DNA of 49,584 bases. Origin: Bacteroidales bacterium (lineage in GTDB: Bacteria; Bacteroidota; Bacteroidia; Bacteroidales; Muribaculaceae). Of this stretch, positions 1-8,249 are shown piece after piece. How positions within the stretch are numbered: the stretch's first letter is position 1; each line of letters starts with the position of its first letter. The DNA lies in contig CAAGDX010000020.1 in the NCBI GenBank assembly GCA_900768685.1, forward strand, positions 1-49,584, given 5' to 3'. Below the pieces are notes generated by a model, which had not been told where the DNA came from, did not search any database, and saw nothing but the letters and a program-made list of their open reading frames with translations. Made by a program: the position numbers and the translations under genes.

Positions 1-178
1 AAAATATATAAATAATACCAAAGCATCGCATCTTTTTGTTGCTTTTTGCCCTTCACTTCAGTCACTTAGCTCGCTAAGCTCCTTCAGTTCAGGACAAAAA
101 TCATTCAAAAATCTGCGACCTCATTTTTTAACTTTCTTTATGAAACAGGCTCTTAACGGTCATAATTTTGAATAAGTT
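1..178. other. Non-coding left edge with a palindrome between direct repeats
   Basis: No gene is supported here. Positions 50-61 (CCTTCACTTCAG) and 81-92 (CCTTCAGTTCAG) are near-identical direct repeats (11 of 12). Between them lies the palindrome CTTAGC-TC-GCTAAG (65-78). This looks like a small REP-like or element-end structure, but the left side is cut by the window. ATGAAACAGGCTCTTAA (140-156) recurs at the ricT/gldH junction (19270-19286). Confidence 0.4.
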
Positions 179-1888
179 ATGAAAAATATAGCATTTTTCC
201 TGCCGCTACTTGCTTTCACCGCAGGGGCACAGGGTCTTAACAAAGAAATTACTATTGAAAAAGAAATAGTTCCGGAACTCCGTGCGGCTACTCGCCTCGA
301 TGTTTCGCACAGCATTGTAGCTCCGCAATTTCGTTCGCAGCAACTTTCTATCAGTGAGCGTGATATGGGAGTGAATACCAATCCTGATGCATCACCGCTC
401 GTGCCTGTTTACGATATGGAAACGAGCGAACTGAATAGGGGATACCTCCGTCTGGGCTATCTGCCGGAATATAATGCAAATGTGGCTGCCGGATATAAAT
501 TTTTGAAGAATGAAAAAACTTCTTTAAGTGCTTTTCTTAATTATTCCGGTGTTATCTACGATATGGATAAGGTTGAACCTGAAGATGATAAGGTGAAAGA
601 CCATAATTTTGACATCGCACTGAATTTAAGCCATAAATTCTCATCTACATCAACTCTTAAATTAAATGCCGACTTTGGTACGGCATACACCAAATACGGC
701 TATGATATTTGGGCGGGTGAGGTGTCGCCGTTTACTTTGCTTTATAAAGGTGGTAACACTCGTTTTGGCTTTGATGCCGAATATACAGGTATTTACGGTG
801 ATGTAAACTATTACATTTCCGGAAAAGCGGGCTATTTCAAGAATAAACTTGACGATGAGGCTATGCCGTTCAGCATGGATATTCCTGAGGACTATGAACT
901 CAAAGGCACTGCGGAAACTTCTTTCGGCTTTGCTGCCGGAGTGAACAGCGGAAATATCGGACTTGATATTTGTGCAGACTTCCTGAATTACAATCAGTTT
1001 AACGGCTATTCCGGTTCTAATCCGGGTGGCGGCTCTTGGTGGTTCGTTCCCCGTGACGGCAAAACCACTGGAATTGTCACTGCACGACCTTTTTACAGGT
1101 ATCGCAGTGGTATTTTGTCTGCTCTCATTGGAGTAAAGGCTGAATACAGTGTAAACTCCGGCGATAAATTCCACATAGCACCGGATGTCCGCGTAAATGC
1201 ACAGGTCAGCACGGCTTTCTCGCTTTTTGCAAACGTGACATGTGGGGTATTTCAAAATTCTTTGAAATCTCTTTATAATCTGAATCACTTCACAAACCCC
1301 GCTCTTGCTTACGAAAACTCTGAAACTGCTGTTGATGCAAACGTCGGTTTTGTGGCAGGTCCGTTTAAGGGTTGCTATTTGAAGATTTATGGCGGCTACA
1401 CGTCAAACGATGACTATTATGTGCTCGCAAATTATGGAAAAACAGACTTTTTTGCTCCGGCGAATATAGACAAATGGTATGCCGGAGCAGAGGCACATCT
1501 CTCTTACCGTAATATCCTGGATTTCAATGCTAAATATGCAGTTAATCCTGCTGAATATCGCTACGAACGCGCTACCGGACTTGCAGAACTTTTGCTCACT
1601 GTCCGCCCGATAGAGAAACTTACGCTCGGAGCCGGTTGGGACTATGTTATCGGTCGCAAATACTATTACTGTTCGCCGAAAGGAACGCTTGATAATCAGA
1701 TTATTGACTATGTTGACAAAAGTTTGGGCAATTATAGCAGCGTGAACTTCAATGCAGCATACTCTTTTACAAAAAATATTTCCGCTTTCGTGAATTTGCG
1801 TAATCTCACCGGTCATCAGAGTCTTGTTTCGCCATATCTTTGGTCTCAGAAACTCTCAGGACTCGTGGGTATGAGCGTAAAATTTTAA
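179..1888 (+). CDS. Outer-membrane beta-barrel protein (TonB-receptor-like barrel without plug)
   Basis: 569 residues. An N-terminal signal peptide (about residues 1-17, ending AGAQG) directs export. The rest alternates short beta-strand-like stretches rich in aromatic residues and glycine, and the protein ends in phenylalanine (MSVKF), as outer-membrane barrel proteins usually do. The segment near residue 540 (SAFVNLRNLTGHQ) resembles the last strands of TonB-dependent receptor barrels, but no plug domain or TonB box is seen. The function is unknown. In related genomes such barrel-only proteins are often called TonB-dependent receptor-like. Only 13 nt separate it from the downstream glycosyltransferase, so the two are probably co-transcribed. 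Genes further upstream are outside the window. Confidence 0.7.
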   Translation: MKNIAFFLPLLAFTAGAQGLNKEITIEKEIVPELRAATRLDVSHSIVAPQFRSQQLSISERDMGVNTNPDASPLVPVYDMETSELNRGYLRLGYLPEYNANVAAGYKFLKNEKTSLSAFLNYSGVIYDMDKVEPEDDKVKDHNFDIALNLSHKFSSTSTLKLNADFGTAYTKYGYDIWAGEVSPFTLLYKGGNTRFGFDAEYTGIYGDVNYYISGKAGYFKNKLDDEAMPFSMDIPEDYELKGTAETSFGFAAGVNSGNIGLDICADFLNYNQFNGYSGSNPGGGSWWFVPRDGKTTGIVTARPFYRYRSGILSALIGVKAEYSVNSGDKFHIAPDVRVNAQVSTAFSLFANVTCGVFQNSLKSLYNLNHFTNPALAYENSETAVDANVGFVAGPFKGCYLKIYGGYTSNDDYYVLANYGKTDFFAPANIDKWYAGAEAHLSYRNILDFNAKYAVNPAEYRYERATGLAELLLTVRPIEKLTLGAGWDYVIGRKYYYCSPKGTLDNQIIDYVDKSLGNYSSVNFNAAYSFTKNISAFVNLRNLTGHQSLVSPYLWSQKLSGLVGMSVKF

Positions 1889-1901
1889 TTGACAGATACT
1901 T

Positions 1902-3611
1902 ATGGTAATAATTGAATATTTACGTCGTCGTCCGGCACTGGTGCTGCTCGTTTTGCTGGTAGTAACTTTTATTCCGTTTTTGGGCGAGGCACTTTTTAAC
2001 ACAAAAGGAGAGCCCCGTGAGGCTATAGTGGCAGTTTCCATGTTTCAGCAAGGCGATTTTATTTTGCCTGTGAGCAATGGCGGTGATATGCCATACAAAC
2101 CGCCAATGTTGGCATGGTGTATAGCCCTTGTATCTTTCCTTACGGGTGGCGAGGTTACAGAGTTTACGTCACGCGTGCCATCTGCTGTGGCACTGATAGT
2201 TATGACCTTTGTGGTGTATCTCATTGCTCGTCGCTACACATCGCAGAGCAAGGCTATGATGTCTGCCCTGATTTCCGTTACGGCGTTTGAAGTTTTCCGT
2301 GCCGGGTATGCTTGCCGTGTGGATATGCTCCTGACTATGTTTATAGTGACATCTCTCTTTTTGCTATATCACAACTATCTCAAAAACAAGCAGATATTCT
2401 CCGTAGGAGCAATTTTGCTGATGAGTGGTGCTGTGCTTACAAAAGGACCAGTGGGTGCGGTTTTGCCTGCTATGGTGGCATGGACTTTTTACCTTTTGCG
2501 AGGCGAAAATTTTTGGCGAGCATCGCTACTTACGGCAGCAAACTTTCTATTGTCACTCGTTATCCCGTTGCTCTGGTACATTGCGGCGTGGAAACAAGGT
2601 GGTGACGACTTTTTGGCACTGATGTTGGAGGAAAATGTGGGTCGTTTCACCGGCACTATGAGTTATGAATCACACCTTAACCCGTGGTATTACAACGTGA
2701 TAACGGTAGTTGCGGGTCTGTTGCCATACACTCTTCTGCTCCTCTTTTCTCTTTTCGGACTTAAGTACGCCAAGCCGAAAATTTCCCTTTCCGGTTCTCG
2801 CTTTTTTGCGTGGGTGAAATGTTTGCGAGAGGCAAATCCTTGGATTTTATTTAATGCTTTGGTGGTGATACTCATTTTTGTGTTTTATTGTATCCCGGGT
2901 AGCAAACGCAGCGTGTATTTATTGCCGATTTATCCCTCACTTGCCTTTTTTATAGCACATTACGTGCACTATCTATACAAACGTACACCCCGTGCACTCA
3001 AAATTTATTCCGGCATTATAGCAGCAATACCTGTTCTGCTCCTTGTTGTACTTATTGCCATAAAAATCAGCGATTTACGCTTAGGAAAACCGTCGGCGGA
3101 TATGTTCCTTGAGTCGTTTGATGAAAGCAGTGTAGGTATTATGGGAATAATAACCATTGCAGCATCTCTTGTGATGTCTTATTTCACCTTCCGTGCCATT
3201 CGTAGCCTTGGCGGCAGGGTGGCGGTTCGCCGTGCGATTGTGACACTTCTCGCTATATATTGGTCATTTTCCGCTGTTTATCAGCCGCTTGCACTCAATG
3301 CAAAAAGTGATATCGTGATAGCGAAACAACTTGAGGACTGCGGTTTCTGCAAGGAAAATCCCATTTACGGCTGGTGTGCCGTGGAAATGATGAGGTATTA
3401 CACAGTGAACTTTTACCTCGGTGATAGTGTTATAAATTGTGAAAAGCAAATGCCGGAGAGCGGCACGATGATAATTGGTGAACAGGACCTTGAGAAGTGG
3501 CTTGAAAAGTACGGAAACAGCTATTTTTATGAACTTGTTTTGGACACTAATCATCGTAGTTGTGACACAAAACAAAATGTGCTAATTGTTAAATTTGGTC
3601 AAAAATGCTGA
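1902..3611 (+). CDS. GT39-type membrane glycosyltransferase (ArnT/PMT-like)
   Basis: 569 residues with about 11-13 hydrophobic membrane segments, starting at residues 12-27. The first periplasmic loop carries GEPREA (residues 36-41), where the family has its acidic/arginine catalytic motif, and YKPP (65-68), matching the KPP motif of ArnT-like enzymes. Such enzymes move a sugar from a polyprenyl-phosphate carrier to lipid A, protein or another acceptor on the outer face of the inner membrane. The acceptor here is not known. It lies 13 nt after the barrel gene. A short soluble C-terminal domain (about residues 465-569) follows the last membrane segment. Confidence 0.8.
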   Translation: MVIIEYLRRRPALVLLVLLVVTFIPFLGEALFNTKGEPREAIVAVSMFQQGDFILPVSNGGDMPYKPPMLAWCIALVSFLTGGEVTEFTSRVPSAVALIVMTFVVYLIARRYTSQSKAMMSALISVTAFEVFRAGYACRVDMLLTMFIVTSLFLLYHNYLKNKQIFSVGAILLMSGAVLTKGPVGAVLPAMVAWTFYLLRGENFWRASLLTAANFLLSLVIPLLWYIAAWKQGGDDFLALMLEENVGRFTGTMSYESHLNPWYYNVITVVAGLLPYTLLLLFSLFGLKYAKPKISLSGSRFFAWVKCLREANPWILFNALVVILIFVFYCIPGSKRSVYLLPIYPSLAFFIAHYVHYLYKRTPRALKIYSGIIAAIPVLLLVVLIAIKISDLRLGKPSADMFLESFDESSVGIMGIITIAASLVMSYFTFRAIRSLGGRVAVRRAIVTLLAIYWSFSAVYQPLALNAKSDIVIAKQLEDCGFCKENPIYGWCAVEMMRYYTVNFYLGDSVINCEKQMPESGTMIIGEQDLEKWLEKYGNSYFYELVLDTNHRSCDTKQNVLIVKFGQKC

Positions 3612-3677
3612 TTTTGAATTCTTTTGTCAACAAATTCGGACTTTTTGCACCGGAAATTACATATTTTACGAACTTTT

Positions 3678-3709
3678 TTTGTTTTTTTCAACTATTCTCA
3701 ATATCTTTG
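3678..3709 (+). promoter_or_regulatory. Promoter of the OmpA-family gene
   Basis: TTTG (3678-3681), a 20-nt spacer and TATCTTTG (3702-3709) match the Bacteroidota consensus TTTG-N19/20-TAnnTTTG. The start codon is 36 nt downstream. Confidence 0.8.
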
Positions 3710-3744
3710 CACAAGAATTAATCAAGTAATAACCCGTTTTTAAG

Positions 3745-4929
3745 ATGAAAAAAATCATTCTTATCGCTGCATTAGCACTTGGTGCAATGGCAGCACAGGC
3801 ACAAGTTACCGTACAAGGTAGCAAATTTACCGATAACTGGTCATTAGGCGTTAAAGCAGGTATGACTACTCCGCTCAAAAACCACGCCTTCTTTGGTTGT
3901 GCTCGCGGTTTGGCTGGTCTTGAACTTAAGAAACAAGTTACTCCGGTACTTGGTCTTGGTATCGAAGGTGAATGGACTTTCAATACTTCAAGCTGGTTCG
4001 ACGGTCAAGTTAAAAGCTGGAACGTTGTTGACCATCAGTATGTAGGTGCAGTTACAACTGTTAACCTTATGAACGCTTTCGCAGGTTACAAAGGTGCTCC
4101 TCGTGCTTTTGAAATGGAAGCTGTTTTAGGTGCAGGCTGGCTCCACGCTTACAATCCTTCTAAAAACATCCCCGGTGGTTGGGATGGTAACACTTGGGCT
4201 ACTAAAGCAGGTTTGAACTTCAATATCAACCTCGGTGCTGAAAAAGCTTGGACCGTATCTGTTAAACCGGCTATCCTTTGGAATATGGGTGCAGGCAAAA
4301 TGTACGCTCAGAACCACATCAACGGTCTTTCAGCTCAGTACAATGCTAACCGTGCTGCATTTGAACTCACTGCAGGTCTTACTTATCACTTCAAAAACTC
4401 TAACGGAACTCACTCTTTCGTAGTTGCTCGTCTTTACGACCAGGCTGAAGTTGATAACCTCAACGCTCAAATCAATGCACTCCGCAACGACCTCGACAAC
4501 TGCAACGCTAACAACGCATCTCTCCAGGCTAAGATTAACAACCTCCAGGCTGAACTCGACGCTTGCAACCGTCGTCCGCCGGTAGTTAAAGAAGTTGTTA
4601 AAAACCTCAACAACGTTCGTTACGTATTCTTCCGTCAAGGTTCTGCTGTTATCCAAGAAAACCAGAAACCTAACCTCAAACTCATCGCTGATGCAGTTGC
4701 TGAAAACGAAGGTTCTACTGTAACTATCGAAGGTTTCGCTTCTCCGGAAGGTAGCAAGGCTCTCAACCAGCGTCTCTCTGAACGCCGTGCTGAAGCTGTG
4801 AAGAAAGCTCTCGTTAAAACTTACAATGTTAACGCTGATGCTATCTCTACTGAAGGCAAAGGTGTTGGTGACATCTTCAACACTCGTAGCTGGAACCGTA
4901 TGGCTAAATGTACAGTTAACGTGAAATAA
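3745..4929 (+). CDS. OmpA-family outer-membrane porin / peptidoglycan-anchoring protein
   Basis: 394 residues. The signal peptide spans residues 1-19 or so (cleavage after AQA). Residues about 21-225 form an N-terminal beta-barrel. Residues about 230-275 are a heptad-like coiled coil with repeated LNAQINAL/LQAKINNLQAEL patterns. Residues about 285-394 are the OmpA C-terminal peptidoglycan-binding domain: N341-x2-L344-S345-x2-R348-A349-x2-V352 fits the family motif NX2LSX2RAX2V exactly, preceded by GFASPEG. It likely ties the outer membrane to the cell wall. Codon use is strongly biased, as in the ribosomal genes, and a consensus promoter and strong terminator flank it, so it is probably a monocistronic, highly expressed gene. 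Confidence 0.92.
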   Translation: MKKIILIAALALGAMAAQAQVTVQGSKFTDNWSLGVKAGMTTPLKNHAFFGCARGLAGLELKKQVTPVLGLGIEGEWTFNTSSWFDGQVKSWNVVDHQYVGAVTTVNLMNAFAGYKGAPRAFEMEAVLGAGWLHAYNPSKNIPGGWDGNTWATKAGLNFNINLGAEKAWTVSVKPAILWNMGAGKMYAQNHINGLSAQYNANRAAFELTAGLTYHFKNSNGTHSFVVARLYDQAEVDNLNAQINALRNDLDNCNANNASLQAKINNLQAELDACNRRPPVVKEVVKNLNNVRYVFFRQGSAVIQENQKPNLKLIADAVAENEGSTVTIEGFASPEGSKALNQRLSERRAEAVKKALVKTYNVNADAISTEGKGVGDIFNTRSWNRMAKCTVNVK

Positions 4930-4954
4930 CTAAATTTTCCATATTTCATTCCAG

Positions 4955-4993
4955 GAGGCTCTTCTCGGTGACGAGGAGAGTCTCTGTTTTTTT
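4955..4993 (+). terminator. Intrinsic terminator after the OmpA gene
   Basis: A 12-bp stem with two G-U pairs (4955-4966 with 4973-4984), a GGTGAC loop, then a run of seven T (4987-4993). Confidence 0.9.
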
Positions 4994-5028
4994 AAATCGT
5001 GGCTTTTTTAGCCAAGATTGAGAAAAGA

Positions 5029-5153
5029 TAGCTATCTTAGCTAAAGTAGCTATCTGAGCCAGCCTGCTAAAATAGCTAAATTAGCTATCTTAGCTAAAAT
5101 AGCAAGTCCGGCAAAATTAGCTAAAGTAGCTATAATAGCTATCTTAGCTATCT
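5029..5153. repeat. Degenerate 9-bp tandem repeat, core TAGCTATCT/TAGCTAAAR
   Basis: Fourteen consecutive units in register (one is 8 bp). Examples are TAGCTATCT at 5029, 5047, 5082, 5136 and 5145, and TAGCTAAAG at 5038 and 5118. Some units are heavily diverged (GAGCCAGCC at 5056, CGGCAAAAT at 5109). Each unit has the palindrome TAGCTA, so the transcript could fold in many ways. It lies in the 595-nt gap between the OmpA gene and phoH and is not part of a coding frame, because TAG or TGA stops interrupt it. Confidence 0.9.
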
Positions 5154-5220
5154 TTCCTCTAATTTAATTTTTTTTGACAAAAATTTAAGAAAATTAAGTA
5201 TTATTTTCAAGAATTTGTTG

Positions 5221-5453
5221 TAATTTTGCCATTGAAATCAAAATAGGCGATAAGCCGTCCGATTTCACCATTTGAATCTTTGCATGATAAAGACATTAAA
5301 TACTTGAATTTTGGTTATGAGGGAGGTGTGTGTCTGGGAAGATGCGCACTTTCATTTTATATATACCATAGCATTGCCCCTTTCATATACCATAGTATTC
5401 CCGCAAGTTGTAACCCCTTACAAGCATCTGCAAGTTCCAACGAACTTGCTTTT
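5221..5453 (+). ncRNA. Possible small RNA between the OmpA gene and phoH
   Basis: A -7-like box TAATTTTG (5221-5228) precedes the region and a terminator-like hairpin ends it: GCAAGTT-CCAACG-AACTTGC (5430-5449) followed by TTTT. Inside, TATACCATAGYATT occurs twice (near 5363 and 5391). No convincing -33 element is seen at the right spacing. A 71-codon open frame crosses this region but has a TTG start and no recognisable protein features, so a non-coding transcript is preferred. This is inference. Confidence 0.35.
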
Positions 5454-5496
5454 CACTTTTTAAGGCGGTTTTTATCAGTATTATATAAAAAATGAG

Positions 5497-5504
5497 TACC
5501 TTTG
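5497..5504 (+). promoter_or_regulatory. -7 box of the phoH promoter
   Basis: TACCTTTG matches TAnnTTTG and is 21 nt upstream of the phoH start. The -33 region is T-rich (5470-5474) without a clean TTTG. Confidence 0.6.
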
Positions 5505-5524
5505 CAGAGTAATAATAAACGTGA

Positions 5525-6505
5525 ATGATAGAAAGAATAGTTATTATAGACAATGTTGACCCCGTAACTTTTTATGGTGTCAATAATTGTAATATGCTGT
5601 TGTTGCGTAATCTTTTCCCTAAGCTCAGAATTGCTGCACGTGGTTCGATTATCAAGGTTATTGGCGAGGAAGAAGAAACTTCCGACTTTGAGGCTAAGGT
5701 GAAAGAACTGGAAAAATACTGCATAAAGTACAATAAACTCACAGAAGAAGTGATTCTGGACGTTGTCAAAGGCGACGGACCCAAGGAGATGAAAAAAGAC
5801 GACGTGATTATCTACGGTGTCAATGGTAAACCTATTTCCGGACGTAATCAGAATCAGCAACTCCTTGTGGAAACTTTCCATAAAAACGATCTTACTTTTG
5901 CACTCGGTCCTGCCGGAACGGGTAAAACATATATTGCTATCGCTCTTGCTGTTCGTGCATTGAAAAATAAGGAGGTTCGCAAGATTATTCTTTCGCGTCC
6001 CGCTGTGGAAGCCGGAGAAAAACTCGGTTTCCTGCCCGGTGATATGAAGGACAAGATTGACCCATACTTGCAACCGCTTTACGATGCACTGGAGGATATG
6101 ATTCCTGCGGTGAAACTCAAGGAATACATGGAAACGAACGTCATTCAGATTGCACCCCTTGCTTTTATGCGCGGTCGCACTCTAAGCGATGCCGTTGTGG
6201 TGCTTGATGAGGCACAAAACACCACAATCCACCAGATAAAAATGTTCCTCACGCGTATGGGTATGAACACCAAGATGATAGTGACCGGAGACGTGACACA
6301 GATAGACCTCCCCAGAAGCATTACATCCGGACTAATGCACGCACTCCGCGTACTCCGTGGCGTGAACGGCATCGGAAAGGTGGAATTTGGCAAAAAAGAC
6401 ATTGTCCGCCACCCGCTCGTGCAGAGAATTGTGGATGCTTACGAAAAATTTTCCGCCAAGGACGACGAGAGTGAGGCAAGTGAGGAATCGCAACATATTT
6501 CATAA
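5525..6505 (+). CDS. phoH: PhoH family P-loop ATPase (PhoH-like, YbeZ type)
   Basis: 326 residues. An N-terminal domain of about 100 residues precedes the PhoH ATPase domain. Walker A is GPAGTGKT (128-135) and Walker B is VVVLDEAQN (224-232), followed by TGDVTQIDLP, all typical of the family. PhoH-like proteins are cytoplasmic ATPases linked to RNA metabolism, often acting with the ribosome-maturation RNase YbeY. The exact role here is not shown by the sequence. The C-terminus is a short acidic tail rich in Glu and Ser. It has its own -7 box and is followed 43 nt later by purC. Confidence 0.93.
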   Translation: MIERIVIIDNVDPVTFYGVNNCNMLLLRNLFPKLRIAARGSIIKVIGEEEETSDFEAKVKELEKYCIKYNKLTEEVILDVVKGDGPKEMKKDDVIIYGVNGKPISGRNQNQQLLVETFHKNDLTFALGPAGTGKTYIAIALAVRALKNKEVRKIILSRPAVEAGEKLGFLPGDMKDKIDPYLQPLYDALEDMIPAVKLKEYMETNVIQIAPLAFMRGRTLSDAVVVLDEAQNTTIHQIKMFLTRMGMNTKMIVTGDVTQIDLPRSITSGLMHALRVLRGVNGIGKVEFGKKDIVRHPLVQRIVDAYEKFSAKDDESEASEESQHIS

Positions 6506-6548
6506 CTGACAATAAAGTATTAATCTTTTTCAAAAAAAATAAAAAGCT

Positions 6549-7490
6549 ATGGCAAAGACAGTTACCGCTACTGATTTTAATTTTGAGGGACAAACAGCCG
6601 TGTATCACGGCAAGGTGCGTGACGTTTACACTGTGAACGACGACATTATGATAATGATTGCCACGGACCGCATCTCCGCTTTCGACGTTATTTTGCCGGA
6701 GGGTATTCCGTACAAAGGTCAGGTACTCAATCAGATAGCAGGTTACTTCCTTGATGCTACCGCAGACATTGTGCCTAACTGGAAAATTGCACAGCCGGAT
6801 CCTATGGTAACCGTGGGCTATAAGTGCGAGGGTTTCCGCGTGGAAATGATTATCCGCGGTTATCTCACGGGTAGTGCATGGAGAGAATACGCTGCCGGAG
6901 CAAGAACACTTTGCGGTGTGCAACTCCCTGAAGGTATGCGTGAAAATGAGCGTTTCCCGGAACCTATCATCACTCCTACCACCAAGGCTGATGCCGGACA
7001 TGATGAAAATATCTCCAAAGAGGAAATAATAGCACAGGGTATTGTTTCCCGAGAAGACTACGAGGTGATGGAACGCTACACTCGTCTGCTTTTTGCTCGC
7101 GGACAGCAGATGGCTGCGGAAAAAGGCTTGATACTTGTGGATACCAAGTACGAGTTTGGTAAACGTGACGGAAAAGTGGTGCTTATTGATGAAATCCACA
7201 CCCCGGACTCTTCTCGCTATTTCTATGCCGACGGATATCAGGAACGTTTTGAAAAAGGTGAACCGCAACGTCAACTTTCAAAGGAATTTGTGCGTCAATG
7301 GCTTATAGACCATGGCTTTATGGGTCGCAAGGGAGAAATGGTGCCTGAAATGACACCGGAATTTTGCGAATCCGTAACGGACCGCTATATTGAACTTTAC
7401 GAGCATGTCACAGGTTCTCGTTTTGTGAAAGAGGAGTGCTCCGACACCAAGGAAAGAATCCGCCGTAATATCGAATCCTTTCTTAAATGA
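6549..7490 (+). CDS. purC: Phosphoribosylaminoimidazole-succinocarboxamide synthase (SAICAR synthetase)
   Basis: 313 residues. It joins aspartate to CAIR using ATP in purine biosynthesis. Family signatures are visible: GKVRDVY (21-27), RISAFD (41-46), LVDTKYEFG (196-204) and IDEIHTPDSSR (213-223). The length fits the longer type of SAICAR synthetase common in Bacteroidota and eukaryotes. Its stop overlaps the next gene's start by 4 nt (ATGA), suggesting translational coupling with menG. Confidence 0.97.
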   Translation: MAKTVTATDFNFEGQTAVYHGKVRDVYTVNDDIMIMIATDRISAFDVILPEGIPYKGQVLNQIAGYFLDATADIVPNWKIAQPDPMVTVGYKCEGFRVEMIIRGYLTGSAWREYAAGARTLCGVQLPEGMRENERFPEPIITPTTKADAGHDENISKEEIIAQGIVSREDYEVMERYTRLLFARGQQMAAEKGLILVDTKYEFGKRDGKVVLIDEIHTPDSSRYFYADGYQERFEKGEPQRQLSKEFVRQWLIDHGFMGRKGEMVPEMTPEFCESVTDRYIELYEHVTGSRFVKEECSDTKERIRRNIESFLK

Positions 7491-8221
7491 CTAACTGCGA
7501 AAACATAAATCCATACGACGACAACCGCCCGAAAACAGAGCAGGTGCGTGAGATGTTTGACTCCATAGCACCCGCTTACGACTTTATGAACCGTGCCATG
7601 ACATTTGGCATAGACAAACTTTGGCGACGCCGTGCCGTGAAGATGATAGCAAAACATGCTCCCAAGCGGATACTTGATATTGCTACGGGAACGGGAGACC
7701 TTGCCATTCGTCTTGCAAAAAGCCTTAAGCCGGAAAGCGTTGTGGGTGTGGATTTGTCTGAGCAGATGCTTGCTATCGGTCAAGAGAAAGTGAAAAAAGA
7801 GGGACTTGCCGGCATTGTGTCGCTCAGTCCGGCAGACTGTATGCATCTCCCTTTTGAAAATGAAATATTCGACTGTGTCACAGTGGCTTATGGTGTACGC
7901 AACTTTGAGCATCTGCAGCAAGGCTACGAGGAAATGCACCGTGTACTCCGCAGCGGAGGCGTACTCTGCGTGATAGAACTTTCCACTCCTACATCACCCC
8001 TTGTGAAGCCGTTTTACAAAGCCTACACAAAGTGGATAATCCCGGCAGTGGGCAGGCTCGTTTCAAAAGATGTTCGTGCATACTCGTACCTGCCGGAGAG
8101 CATAGCCGCAGTGCCGCAAGGCGAGAATATGTTGGCACTTATGAAAAATGCCGGATTCTCGCAGTGCAGTTTCACTCCGCTGACTTTCGGCACTTGCACC
8201 ATTTACATAGCAGTTAAATAA
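7487..8221 (+). CDS. menG: Demethylmenaquinone methyltransferase (UbiE/MenG)
   Basis: 244 residues, a class I SAM-dependent methyltransferase. The SAM-binding motif is ILDIATGTGD (62-71). Both UbiE signatures are present: YDFMNRAMTFGIDKLW (31-46) and RVLRSGGVLCVIELS (152-166), plus YGVRNFEHL. It makes the last step of menaquinone synthesis, the methylation of demethylmenaquinone. Bacteroidales use menaquinone, so the menG reading is preferred over ubiE. It overlaps purC by 4 nt and is 28 nt from the ABC transporter gene. Confidence 0.95.
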   Translation: MTNCENINPYDDNRPKTEQVREMFDSIAPAYDFMNRAMTFGIDKLWRRRAVKMIAKHAPKRILDIATGTGDLAIRLAKSLKPESVVGVDLSEQMLAIGQEKVKKEGLAGIVSLSPADCMHLPFENEIFDCVTVAYGVRNFEHLQQGYEEMHRVLRSGGVLCVIELSTPTSPLVKPFYKAYTKWIIPAVGRLVSKDVRAYSYLPESIAAVPQGENMLALMKNAGFSQCSFTPLTFGTCTIYIAVK

Positions 8222-8249
8222 GTACACATTATTATATATAAACTATACA

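Noticed and set aside
163..170. TAATTTTG as a promoter of the first gene
   Set aside because: It is only 8 nt before the start codon and lacks a TTTG at the proper distance.
5280..5495. 71-codon open frame starting with TTG
   Set aside because: No ATG start, no recognisable protein features, and it runs through the terminator-like hairpin; better explained as non-coding.
6321..7274. 317-codon open frame antisense to purC (and others like it under fusA and eno)
   Set aside because: These mirror the codon pattern of the strongly biased sense genes and have no family features.
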